Shown here piece after piece: positions 1-8,876 of a DNA stretch of 64,000 nucleotides. The notes beneath the pieces were generated by a model that saw nothing but the letters and a program-made list of their open reading frames with translations, was not told where the DNA came from and searched no databases. The position numbers were made by a program, and so were the translations under genes. Position 1 is the first letter of the stretch. The number at the start of each line of letters is the position of its first letter. Location of the stretch: positions 1 to 64,000 of the forward strand of contig JAJYAG010000012.1 of assembly GCA_021779665.1 (NCBI GenBank), written 5' to 3'. Origin of the DNA: Bacteroidota bacterium (lineage in GTDB: Bacteria > Bacteroidota > Bacteroidia > Bacteroidales > JAAUTT01).

Positions 1-44
1 CGAAGATAAAAGCGCTGGAAGAACGGATAGCGATGTTAGGATAA
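1..44 (+). CDS. 3' end of a truncated upstream CDS (…KIKALEERIAMLG*)
   Basis: Open frame from the window start to TAA at 42-44, followed by a hairpin terminator. Confidence 0.4.
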   Translation, partial: KIKALEERIAMLG

Positions 45-49
45 AAAAG

Positions 50-84
50 TGAAAAGCCTCTAAATCGGAGGCTTTTTACTTTTT
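50..84. terminator. Possible bidirectional intrinsic terminator between the upstream + CDS and the - strand TA operon
   Basis: AAAAGCCTC-taaatcg-GAGGCTTTT stem with a T tract; also A-rich upstream for the opposite strand. Confidence 0.6.
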
Positions 85-381
85 AAAGGGTTTTGTATTT
101 GAAATCAACCTTGCACAATTATGAATAGTCAATATGTCAATCCGATTTTCATGGACAATACTGTAAACAATCCTGTAATTTCCTCTTACCAGTTGACGAA
201 TTAATTTGTTATCAAATTCTGGTACAACCATTCCGGCATGGGGGTGAGATTCTAAAATATCTACAGATTCGAACAACTCATTAACTGTAATCTCCGCATA
301 CTTTATAGAATTTTTTGCAATATATTCTCCAATATCATTCAAATCCTGTATAGCAGTATCCGTCCAGATTATTTTAACCAT
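76..381 (-). CDS. Type II toxin, RelE/ParE family
   Basis: ParE-like pattern (WTDTAIQDLNDIGEYI…HPHAGMVVPEF…IRQLVRGNYRIVYSI…ILTIHNCARL); overlaps a small upstream antitoxin-like ORF. Confidence 0.8.
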   Translation of the reverse strand: MVKIIWTDTAIQDLNDIGEYIAKNSIKYAEITVNELFESVDILESHPHAGMVVPEFDNKLIRQLVRGNYRIVYSIVHENRIDILTIHNCARLISNTKPFKK

Positions 382-569
382 TTCTTTAATTTTTCTTTTG
401 CCTCTTCCTTTGTATTTACGCGACCTTCAGCAGAGTCAGCAATACCTTTTTGAACTTTTTCAAGAAAAATTACATGGTCGATAACCTGATCAACAGATAA
501 GTCTTCAGGCAAGTTGTGAAGAGAATCAATGAGTTGCGCTTTTGTAATCATGGTGGAACTTTTAATCAA
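369..569 (-). CDS. Antitoxin of a RelE/ParE-type pair
   Basis: Small charged ORF immediately upstream of and overlapping the toxin ORF. Confidence 0.6.
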   Translation of the reverse strand: MIKSSTMITKAQLIDSLHNLPEDLSVDQVIDHVIFLEKVQKGIADSAEGRVNTKEEAKEKLKKWLK

Positions 570-623
570 AACTAAGAAATAGGGATATCATTTACAATTA
601 CATTTTTTAAAACTTCTCCCCAA

Positions 624-2216
624 CTACTTCTCAAACCCTCTTTTATACAGCGCAATAAAATCTTCGGAAGAGTTTACCGGTTCTTTCACTACTCTCATCC
701 GGAGTTTTTGCTTGTGCACTCCGGGTGCCAGATTTTTAAAGTCCTTATCGGTAAAAACAGCCAGCCGGTTATCGTATGTCACTATCCAGATGGAATTCCT
801 GGCTTTGGAGTTGAACCGCACGTCCTGCTCAGGATAGCATATTGTAAGAGAATTATTGGTTTCGTCGACCAAATGCGCTGTTTGCTGATATACCGTATCG
901 TTGATGTAAAAAACCGGCACAATGGCTCTTTCGTTGGGGATGGTCCTTATCCGGTCGCAATTCCAGATACCAAAATTTCCGATGCTGAAACTGCGGATGA
1001 TATTTTCCCGTGTCATTCCTGCAGCAAGAGTCATTTCCACAAGTCTGGATGAATCGGCCACCATCTGATCAAGTGTCACCACTTTTGGAACATCGTTTCT
1101 TTTCCTGATTTCAAGAGCATTCTGATATTCCTTGTAAAGACTGTCGTAACGCACTTTGGCTTTTGCATAATCCATACCCGACAATACAGGGCGCACGCGA
1201 TAACGGCACGAGTCCCTTCCCGCCCTGAAGCTCAGGTAATAACACATGGCATCGGAAGCCGGTGTTAACGTTACATCTTCCCAGGTTATGGCAGCATGCT
1301 TTTTATTTAATGACTTATAGGTATCGTCGATCTCGAAAACAGTTTTCCCGTAGAGCTCCAATTCAGGAAATTCGCCCTTTACAAGATCAAGTTTGATGTG
1401 AAACTTATCGTTTCGTGCCATGAGCGGCTGTTTAGGTTTTTCAGGTACAGGGAAGTCTTTAACTCTTTCGATGGTATCGACCACTGCTTTCTGCTTTTTG
1501 GACCGGGAAGCCGACCGATGCTCCTTTTTTATTCCTAGCTTGTCTTTTCCCCTGTATTGCCAGTTACGGGCCAGGGTATCCAGATAATAAAGATTATAAT
1601 TGTCTTCCTCCTTTGTCGAAACCAGAGAGATATCAATTTTACGTCCTTCTCTGATTTTTAAAGGTTTCCCATCCTTCATGGCATAAATTTCTATCATACC
1701 GGCCGACTCGAAAGTGGCCCTCACTCCTGCACTATCGTAAACCATCGGAATACCGGAAAGAAAGATTTCTGCAGGAGTTGGGAACTCGCGAAAAATAAAT
1801 TGAATGCCCGAAGTAACAGGATTACCTTTTTCATCTTCAAGGCAATTTTTAGGAATTTTTATAAACGAACCTAAAGAGGTACGGATTACAGTATCGTTGG
1901 CATTGGAAATTTCAGCCCGTTCAAAAGGAATGTCCCATGTCGTAACGGGCGGATTGATAAATGCTTCCTTTGCTACAATTTTTTTTCCTAAAATTGTATA
2001 ATCGATAGTTCTTTTTACCGGAAAAAAGGCAATAAAGATGATTACAATAACTGCTACTGCAGCAAGAGAGCTGATAAGAATGTTCCTTACTTTAAGTTTT
2101 GGAAAGCGTGGCTTTGTAGCCGAATACTTTTCCATAAGATTACTGAAGTTTTTATAGCCTTTAATTTCGCTATCGGAGATCTGAGGCCTGTTTATATGGA
2201 TTATCTTTTTCTTCAT
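624..2216 (-). CDS. Single-pass membrane-anchored extracytoplasmic protein, possible ECF-linked regulator/effector
   Basis: N-terminal cytoplasmic ~45 aa, one TM (ILISSLAAVAVIVIIFIAFF), large periplasmic region; directly downstream of an ECF sigma gene. Confidence 0.45.
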   Translation of the reverse strand: MKKKIIHINRPQISDSEIKGYKNFSNLMEKYSATKPRFPKLKVRNILISSLAAVAVIVIIFIAFFPVKRTIDYTILGKKIVAKEAFINPPVTTWDIPFERAEISNANDTVIRTSLGSFIKIPKNCLEDEKGNPVTSGIQFIFREFPTPAEIFLSGIPMVYDSAGVRATFESAGMIEIYAMKDGKPLKIREGRKIDISLVSTKEEDNYNLYYLDTLARNWQYRGKDKLGIKKEHRSASRSKKQKAVVDTIERVKDFPVPEKPKQPLMARNDKFHIKLDLVKGEFPELELYGKTVFEIDDTYKSLNKKHAAITWEDVTLTPASDAMCYYLSFRAGRDSCRYRVRPVLSGMDYAKAKVRYDSLYKEYQNALEIRKRNDVPKVVTLDQMVADSSRLVEMTLAAGMTRENIIRSFSIGNFGIWNCDRIRTIPNERAIVPVFYINDTVYQQTAHLVDETNNSLTICYPEQDVRFNSKARNSIWIVTYDNRLAVFTDKDFKNLAPGVHKQKLRMRVVKEPVNSSEDFIALYKRGFEK

Positions 2217-2219
2217 GAC

Positions 2220-2789
2220 TTAAGCGTTTTCGAGATTTACCAGCTTCTTTACCTTATCGAGCACACGGTAAAGCTTCACTTTGGCATTGTTTTCGGTGAT
2301 GTTGAGAATTTCTCCAATTTCCCGGAAGGGCCGCCCTTCGAAGTAGCGCATTTCGACGAGCAACAAATCCTGATCCTCAAGTTTCGTCTGCGCTTCGGCA
2401 ATGGCTTGGTGAAGCTCTTCCGAAATCTCCATTTCAAAATTTTCGGCCATTTCGGTGAGGCCGGAGCTTTCGATATTGAGAACCCTGAACTTCCGGGAAC
2501 GGGTGTAATAATTTGCTGTTTCGCTAATGGCAATACGACACAACCAGGCAAAAAACGGCAGTCCCCGGGGTTGAAACTTACGGATATTCGTCAGCGCTTT
2601 TAAAAAGACCTGGGAAACCACATCGGCAGTTGCATCTTTCGAATCCATGCGTTGATAAACGAACCGGAACACGGGTTCAAAATACCGGTTATACAATGGT
2701 TCGAAGTTGTTTGGGTCGGCCTTGGCTTTTTCGATCCAGGTCACTTCTTCACCGATTTCCACTGGAGATAAATAAATTAAAGAGCTCAT
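2220..2789 (-). CDS. RNA polymerase sigma factor, ECF type
   Basis: Sigma70 region 2 (YNRYFEPVFRFVYQRM…VVSQVFLKAL) and region 4 (LLLVEMRYFEGRPFREIGEILNITENNAKVKLYRVLDKVKK). Confidence 0.88.
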   Translation of the reverse strand: MSSLIYLSPVEIGEEVTWIEKAKADPNNFEPLYNRYFEPVFRFVYQRMDSKDATADVVSQVFLKALTNIRKFQPRGLPFFAWLCRIAISETANYYTRSRKFRVLNIESSGLTEMAENFEMEISEELHQAIAEAQTKLEDQDLLLVEMRYFEGRPFREIGEILNITENNAKVKLYRVLDKVKKLVNLENA

Positions 2790-3241
2790 TCCTGAAGTTT
2801 AAAGATGACTGGAAGTGTAAAAAGTTGTTTTACCTTTTTGCCTCCCTGTCTCGGAGGGGTCCAGAGCGGTGATGATGAAATAACCCGCACGGCTTCAGCA
2901 TCGAGGCTCGGATCGACACTTCGCAGCACTTTAACCTCATCCACTTTCCCGGTTTCATTTACCACAAACTGAATATACACTTTCCCTTCTATCTCATTCT
3001 CGACAGCAAATGGCGGATATTTCACATGTTGCATAACCCATGTGTTAAAATTGCTGAGATCGCCTCTCTGGAAAGTTGCAGGTTCTTCAACCACCAGAAA
3101 AGAGGCTGGAATATTTGCCTCTTTAACTATTACCCCAACAGGTTTTTTCCGAACCTTGAAAACTACCTGGTTGGAGATTGATTGTGAAAAGGAAAACTGA
3201 ACAAACAGAAACGTTGAAAACAAAACCAAAGCGACTTTCAT
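2786..3241 (-). CDS. Secreted TonB C-terminal-domain protein
   Basis: Signal peptide plus TonB-CTD pattern (EGKVYIQFVVNETGKVDEVKVLRSVDPSLDAEAVRVI). Confidence 0.75.
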   Translation of the reverse strand: MKVALVLFSTFLFVQFSFSQSISNQVVFKVRKKPVGVIVKEANIPASFLVVEEPATFQRGDLSNFNTWVMQHVKYPPFAVENEIEGKVYIQFVVNETGKVDEVKVLRSVDPSLDAEAVRVISSSPLWTPPRQGGKKVKQLFTLPVIFKLQE

Positions 3242-3347
3242 AAGCTGTGTTTTATTGGATAACCCAAAATGTATTCAAAAGATACAGGTGAGACTGAACT
3301 TTTTTCTGCCTTATAGCAAATTCTTTGCTAAACTTTTGGATTTTAAT

Positions 3348-5108
3348 TTATAAGGAAGGTTCCTTACTCACAGGAAGTGTAAAATGGAAGGTGGTTCCCG
3401 CTCCTACTTCACTTTCGACCCAGATGGAGCCGTTATGTTTCTCGATAAAGCTTTTGCAGAGAATCAGCCCTAAACCGCTGCTAGCTTCTCCTTCAGTACC
3501 CTTTCGACTTATATGGGCATCGATTTTAAAAATATTCGACAGAAGTTCAGGAGACATTCCAATTCCGGAATCCTGAACTATCACCTCAACCTGGTTTTCT
3601 GATTCAAAAGCAGTGATTGCTATTATTCCACCTTTGGGTGTAAACTTTATTGCATTGGAGATGAGGTTCCGGAGTATGGACAAAAGATAGTACCTGTCAG
3701 CATATACCTTTAGGTACGAAGGGACATTGGTTTCTATGGTAATGGATTTTACACGGGCCGATTCGATCAGCATAGAAAGGCTTTCATTCACAATCTGGTT
3801 TAATTCCGTTATTTCAGGTCGGAATGGAATTACGCCCTGTTCTATGCGCGACCATTCAAGAAGGTTCTCGAGCAACTGAAAAAGATTGGATGCCGAGAAG
3901 TTTAACTTGCCTAAAAGTTCTTTTAAACGAGCTTGTGAAAGTGCATGAAATTGTTCATTGATCATTTCAGTCAATCCCTGGAAAGATGCGAACGGACTTC
4001 TTAAATCGTGAGCCATAATGGAAAAGAACTTGTCTTTTTCTTTATTCAGCTTTTTGAGTTGCTCATTCTTGCTCTTAATCTCTTCCTCAGCAGCTTTTCT
4101 TTCACTAATATCGCGTACAACTCCTAACAGGTGAGTTTCTCCATTCAGTTTTAAAGTTCTTGCCGATAATAACCCTGTGCAGGTATATCCTTTTTTATGC
4201 CGAAAAAATAACTCGAAATTCTCGCAATAGCCCTTTTGAGTTACAATCTGCAACATTCTGTCTCTTTCAGCCGGATTTTCCCATAATGGTAGAGATAATG
4301 TGTCGTTACCAACAAATTCGTCCCTGGTGTATCCTGTTATCCTTGTGAAACCTTCGTTGCAATCGGTAATTTTGCCATCTTCAAAACGGGTGATGATAAT
4401 TGCATCGGGACTGGTTTTAAAAATGAGTTCGAAATGAGTTTTGGCTTCGGTTATTCCGGCATTTAACTTTTGATTCAGCATCATGATAAATCCGAAAGTC
4501 CACATTAAACTAACAATCAAAGCATCAAAATATGGAATATAATTGGCAAGGCTGGGGGAAAACACGTTGTCTACAGATGCGCCGTTTACTATAATTACAG
4601 CCCGTGCAATAAAAACACCTCCATGAATCAAAAATACCACAGCATTCAGATTAGCTGTAAGGCGAATGGCTTTTGTGTTGTATTTAATGATTTGGTAGGC
4701 AGTAAAAAAGGATATCAGGGCAAAAAACAAGCTTATATTGACAGAGCGGATTTCAATATTATCATCAACAAAAACATAATAGAAGTGAATGACCGAAAAA
4801 GTTAAAAATGTATATAGAATTAGCCTGTAATTGACTTTCCTTCCTAAAAACTTCACTATCCCGATGTAAATAAAAAAGGGGCCGATCAAAAGGACCAGAT
4901 TCTGAATGAGAATTATTGGAAAGGTAAGAAAAGGAATTGCTCTTAAAAGAATAATAATAAAACCGAGCATTTCTGCTGCACTCCATAGCAGCCACCATCC
5001 TGGACCTTCAACTTCCTTATTAGCTTTATACTGGTAAAAGAATACCACTATCTGCATTAAATGCGTAATGCCTAAAACAAGGGCCAGTGTCCGAAGGTCG
5101 ATATTCAT
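3348..5108 (-). CDS. Membrane PAS-domain sensor histidine kinase
   Basis: Multi-TM N-terminus, PAS/PAC, HisKA (SIMAHDLRSPFASF), HATPase N/G boxes (NLISNAIKFTPKGG, GSGIG-like, GLGLILCKSF). Confidence 0.9.
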   Translation of the reverse strand: MNIDLRTLALVLGITHLMQIVVFFYQYKANKEVEGPGWWLLWSAAEMLGFIIILLRAIPFLTFPIILIQNLVLLIGPFFIYIGIVKFLGRKVNYRLILYTFLTFSVIHFYYVFVDDNIEIRSVNISLFFALISFFTAYQIIKYNTKAIRLTANLNAVVFLIHGGVFIARAVIIVNGASVDNVFSPSLANYIPYFDALIVSLMWTFGFIMMLNQKLNAGITEAKTHFELIFKTSPDAIIITRFEDGKITDCNEGFTRITGYTRDEFVGNDTLSLPLWENPAERDRMLQIVTQKGYCENFELFFRHKKGYTCTGLLSARTLKLNGETHLLGVVRDISERKAAEEEIKSKNEQLKKLNKEKDKFFSIMAHDLRSPFASFQGLTEMINEQFHALSQARLKELLGKLNFSASNLFQLLENLLEWSRIEQGVIPFRPEITELNQIVNESLSMLIESARVKSITIETNVPSYLKVYADRYYLLSILRNLISNAIKFTPKGGIIAITAFESENQVEVIVQDSGIGMSPELLSNIFKIDAHISRKGTEGEASSGLGLILCKSFIEKHNGSIWVESEVGAGTTFHFTLPVSKEPSL

Positions 5109-5180
5109 TGATAAAACAATCCAATCATTTCTTAATAAAGATAGAAAAAATGATTGGAAACCCGCTTCAGCTAACAGATA

Positions 5181-5213
5181 AAAAAGGCCGAAGAGTTCAA
5201 TCTTCAGCCTTAA
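5181..5213 (-). terminator. Intrinsic terminator downstream of the GH109-like gene
   Basis: On the - strand: AAGGCTGAAGA-ttgaac-TCTTCGGCCTT followed by TTTTTT. Confidence 0.6.
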
Positions 5214-5234
5214 ATTATTGTCATACGAAGTTTC

Positions 5235-6575
5235 TTAATAATCGTCGCCCTGCGCAAAAATGCTCTTGCGGTTCATCCATTTGCCACGGGTAAAATCGGG
5301 GAACATCTGTGGCTGACTGCCTTGTGCAAGCGACATTTCCGATAAAGGAGTTACAGCACTCCAGGCAGCGGCATCGTAAGCATCGAGCGGAGCCTCAGTT
5401 TTACGTTTTACAATTTCAACAAAAGCACGATCCACAAAGAAGTCCATACCGCCATGACCGGCACCGGTGGCTTCAGGACCAAATTTTTTCCATAACGGAT
5501 GGTCGTATTGACTGAGCCAATTGTTGGCATCGTCCCATTTGTGCGGCTGACTTTTTCCTTCGATATAAAGTGTATCGCCATCGTCCATCCACAAACCTTG
5601 TGTTCCCTGAACACGGAAACCTAACGAATATGGGCGTGGCAGATTGGTGTCGTGAATAACTACAATGTTTTCGCCATTATAGGTGTTGATCACCGAAGTG
5701 ACAATATCTCCCAGTTTGAAGCGTACCTTGGCATTGGGATGGTTTTCACCTCCTTTTTCAACAATATATTTGTTCAATCCGCGGGTTTTTGTTGCAGTAG
5801 AAGTAATGCTTAAAAAGCGGTTACCGTAGTTAATATCCATCATGGTTGCTATAGGGCCAAGGCCATGGGTCGGATACAGGTCCGCATTCTGCATCACAGA
5901 GTGCTGTGTGCGCCAGTGAGCTTCGTGAACACCCTTTTCGCCGAATTCGACCCCCGGCTCAAACTTCACCTGGCGCAAATCGTGTTCATAACCGCAATGA
6001 GCGTACATCATCTCGCCAAACATACCCTGACGAACCATGTTCAGAACAGCCATCACATCGCGGCGGTAGCAAACATTCTCGAGAATCATCATCGGAACCC
6101 TGGTTTGCTCGTAGGTGTTAACCAGATCCCAGCATTCTTCCAAAGTTAAAGCTGCCGATACTTCCAGACCGGCATACTTTCCGGCCTTCATAGCGGCAAC
6201 AGCCATGGTGGTATGCCATATCCAGGGAGTAGCAATCACAACCCCTTCAATATCGGTGCGCTGAAGCATTTTCTCGAAAGCTCTGTCACCATCTTTATAC
6301 TCGGCAGCCTTGGGGCGTCCCGACTTTGTGATCATATTCTGGGCAATTTCGATCCGGGTGGGATCGATATCGCAGATGGCAGGAACTTCAACATCAGGAC
6401 GCTGAAGAATGTTATTCAAATGGTTACATCCGCGCAACCCAACTCCGATAAAGCCAATACGAACTTTATCCTTTAACTTTTCCTTGTCAAAAATCATGGA
6501 TGGTGCAAATGCTAACCCTGCTGCTGCCAAACCCGATGATTTTACGAAAGACCGACGATCAATAGTAGTGCTCAT
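5235..6575 (-). CDS. Gfo/Idh/MocA family oxidoreductase with Tat signal, GH109 (alpha-N-acetylgalactosaminidase)-like
   Basis: RRSFVKSSGLAAAG Tat signal; GxGxRG Rossmann motif; GH109-like segments (ENVCYRRDVMAVLNMVRQGMFGE, YPTHGLGPI). Confidence 0.78.
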   Translation of the reverse strand: MSTTIDRRSFVKSSGLAAAGLAFAPSMIFDKEKLKDKVRIGFIGVGLRGCNHLNNILQRPDVEVPAICDIDPTRIEIAQNMITKSGRPKAAEYKDGDRAFEKMLQRTDIEGVVIATPWIWHTTMAVAAMKAGKYAGLEVSAALTLEECWDLVNTYEQTRVPMMILENVCYRRDVMAVLNMVRQGMFGEMMYAHCGYEHDLRQVKFEPGVEFGEKGVHEAHWRTQHSVMQNADLYPTHGLGPIATMMDINYGNRFLSITSTATKTRGLNKYIVEKGGENHPNAKVRFKLGDIVTSVINTYNGENIVVIHDTNLPRPYSLGFRVQGTQGLWMDDGDTLYIEGKSQPHKWDDANNWLSQYDHPLWKKFGPEATGAGHGGMDFFVDRAFVEIVKRKTEAPLDAYDAAAWSAVTPLSEMSLAQGSQPQMFPDFTRGKWMNRKSIFAQGDDY

Positions 6576-6667
6576 TGTTTAGTAAATTAGATGCAGCAAT
6601 TTAAAAAATGATTTGAGTTTATCAGGTGAGAAAGATCAATTATTTCTTCCTGAAGTTATATCCATAC

Positions 6668-7069
6668 TTATCCTTGAACCTTTCTGAACAGTTCTTCTAC
6701 GGATACACCATTAATCTTCATTCCTTTAATATTGCAGTTTACAAGTTCCACACCTTCCATATTGCAGGCTGTATAGGTACTGCCGCCGAAATCACAATTA
6801 TCAAAAATCATGGGATAATGTTTATTTTCGGAACTGTATGCAGGATGTCCCGGAGGCGGATTTCCAATATTCCGAAAAGCAGCCCCGCTCAATCGCGCTC
6901 CGTTAATCTCCATTCCCGAAAGATTTGCGTTGGAAACTTTTGTTCCAACCATAGTGACATCATCCAAAACCAGATTTCTGAGACTTACGGTATTAAAAGT
7001 TGATCCGTCGAGTTGACTGTTTTTAACTTCCAATTTGTAGTGTGAGTTAGTTATTTTAAAATTTTCCAT
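6668..7069 (-). CDS. Pentapeptide-repeat-like protein
   Basis: A(N/D)LxG-type repeats (NANLSGMEINGARLSGAAFRN, CDFGGSTYTACNMEGVELVNCNIKGMKI). Confidence 0.65.
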   Translation of the reverse strand: MENFKITNSHYKLEVKNSQLDGSTFNTVSLRNLVLDDVTMVGTKVSNANLSGMEINGARLSGAAFRNIGNPPPGHPAYSSENKHYPMIFDNCDFGGSTYTACNMEGVELVNCNIKGMKINGVSVEELFRKVQG

Positions 7070-7182
7070 CCTGATAACATTGGTTTATGCAATATTACGG
7101 TTTTTATTGGTTGCAGACTGTTTTTGATTATTGAAATGATGGAAAGCCGGGTTCCATTCATGTAGAAAAAATAAAAATTGAG

Positions 7183-7210
7183 TAGGGGTATTCAATCTTT
7201 AACCTGTCTT
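7183..7210 (+). promoter_or_regulatory. Putative ECF-type promoter motif TAGGGGT-N14-CTGTCTT upstream of the sigma gene
   Basis: Same two boxes and identical 14-nt spacing at 10856-10883 upstream of the putative target operon. Confidence 0.5.
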
Positions 7211-7278
7211 AAGGTAAAAATAATATCACGCTTTGGATAGCTTATTGATTTTGGATATTTTAGCGGAAAGTTCAAATT

Positions 7279-7860
7279 GTGATATTAGCTGAGAAAGAAT
7301 TTAACGAAGCATTGCAACAGAGCAACATGATTGTTTTTGAACAGGTGTTCCGAAACTATTATGAGCGTCTGTGCAACTATGCTAACACATTTTTGAACGA
7401 TATGGACGAAGCGGAAGAAATAGTGCAGAGCACATTTCTGGGATTATGGGAAAAGCGTTCGGGTATACAGATTCACACAGCCTTGAAATCGTATCTGTAT
7501 CAGTCGGTGCACAACAGTTGCCTCAATCATCTGGATCATTTAAAAGTCCGGCGAGCGCACCGTGAATATTACATACACCACTCCGACATTGCTGTCGACT
7601 CGGGTTCTCAGGTAGCCGTAGCCAACGAGCTCGAAAAACAGATTGAAGAAGCTATATCTTCTCTGCCGCCGCAATGCCAAACAGTATTCCGGCTAAGCCG
7701 TTTCGAGCAGTTAACTTATGCCGAAATCGCTGAGCAATTGAATATCTCGGTAAAAACAATCGAAAACCACATGGGAAAAGCTTTGAAGATAATGAGAGAA
7801 AAGCTGAAGGATTATCTTCCACTTCTTTTGTGGCTTTTGTTCAGAAATAATATGAATTAA
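7279..7860 (+). CDS. RNA polymerase sigma-70 factor, ECF type (Bacteroidetes FecI-like)
   Basis: VFRNYYERLCNYANTFLNDMDEAEEIVQSTFLGLWEK; LPPQCQTVFRLSRFEQLTYAEIAEQLNISVKTIENHMGKAL. Confidence 0.92.
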   Translation: MILAEKEFNEALQQSNMIVFEQVFRNYYERLCNYANTFLNDMDEAEEIVQSTFLGLWEKRSGIQIHTALKSYLYQSVHNSCLNHLDHLKVRRAHREYYIHHSDIAVDSGSQVAVANELEKQIEEAISSLPPQCQTVFRLSRFEQLTYAEIAEQLNISVKTIENHMGKALKIMREKLKDYLPLLLWLLFRNNMN

Positions 7861-7861
7861 A

Positions 7862-8872
7862 TTGAATTACGACAGTACACATATCGACGACCTGATTGCC
7901 CGGTACCTTGCCGGTGAAGCTTCTGATAAAGAAAGGGAGGAGCTGTCGCTTTGGATGGAAAACTCGCCCGAAAATAAAAAGTATTTCGAGGGAATCAGGT
8001 TTGTGCATGATAAAGCAGTTGCCTCTCACAGGATTGTTAAGGTTGATGTGGACAAAGCCTGGTCGAAGCTGAGTTCGCAGATGACAGAAATTCCAGTAGC
8101 CGCCCCTTTAAAAAAAGTGATACCCCTTCACAAACAAACATGGTTCAGGGTAGCCGCCTCGTTTATTATTCTGATGGCAGTTTCGGCAGTACTGTATTTT
8201 GTGTCACGGCCTTCAGCTTCGCAAAGTACAATCTATGCAGCTGTTGACTCGGTAACCACCAGTACAATTGCCAATACCGAAATCACCCTGAACCGCTATT
8301 CAAAAATTATTTACAACACCAAAAAATCGGGACGACAGCAGGAGTTGGAACTGACAGGTGAAGCATTTATTCAGGTTAATCACAGCGACGATACCACGCT
8401 GATTGTTAAAGCCGGAGAAACCATGATCCGCGATATTGGCACCTCTTTCAACGTAAGAGCTTATTCGGACAGCGCCACCATTGAAGTTTTTGTACAAACC
8501 GGGGAAGTAGCTTTTTATACCGAACAGGACGCAGGAATAACAATAAAGGCAGGAGAATCGGGTATCTACAACAAACAGGAAAAGAAATTCTATAAACCCG
8601 ATGCGGTGGATATAAATGCCATTGCCTATAAGTCCAGGCTATTCGTTTTCAGAGGAATTCCTCTTGGAAAAGCAATTGCGGCCCTGAACAATGTCTACAA
8701 TCAAAAATTTGAGTTAGCATCTGCTAATATCGTAAACTGCACCATAACTGTTACTTTCGATAATGAAACGCCGGCTGGCATTGCCGAAATTATTGCCGAA
8801 ACTTTGGGCTTACAGGTAACCGAAACTGGTAACAGCTTTGTTTTATCGGGAGAATGTTCCCGCCAACCATAA
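7862..8872 (+). CDS. FecR-family anti-sigma factor
   Basis: Adjacent to the ECF sigma gene; TM region; FecR-like (GEAFIQV…IRDIGTSFNVRAY…VFVQTGEVAF) and C-terminal DUF4974-like domain. Confidence 0.9.
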   Translation: MNYDSTHIDDLIARYLAGEASDKEREELSLWMENSPENKKYFEGIRFVHDKAVASHRIVKVDVDKAWSKLSSQMTEIPVAAPLKKVIPLHKQTWFRVAASFIILMAVSAVLYFVSRPSASQSTIYAAVDSVTTSTIANTEITLNRYSKIIYNTKKSGRQQELELTGEAFIQVNHSDDTTLIVKAGETMIRDIGTSFNVRAYSDSATIEVFVQTGEVAFYTEQDAGITIKAGESGIYNKQEKKFYKPDAVDINAIAYKSRLFVFRGIPLGKAIAALNNVYNQKFELASANIVNCTITVTFDNETPAGIAEIIAETLGLQVTETGNSFVLSGECSRQP

Positions 8873-8876
8873 CATT

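Noticed and set aside
2196-2603. + strand 135-aa ORF and - strand 91-aa ORF (2276..2551) overlapping the ECF sigma gene
   Set aside because: Shadow ORFs; the sigma factor in 2220-2789 explains the sequence and these translations have no recognisable motifs.
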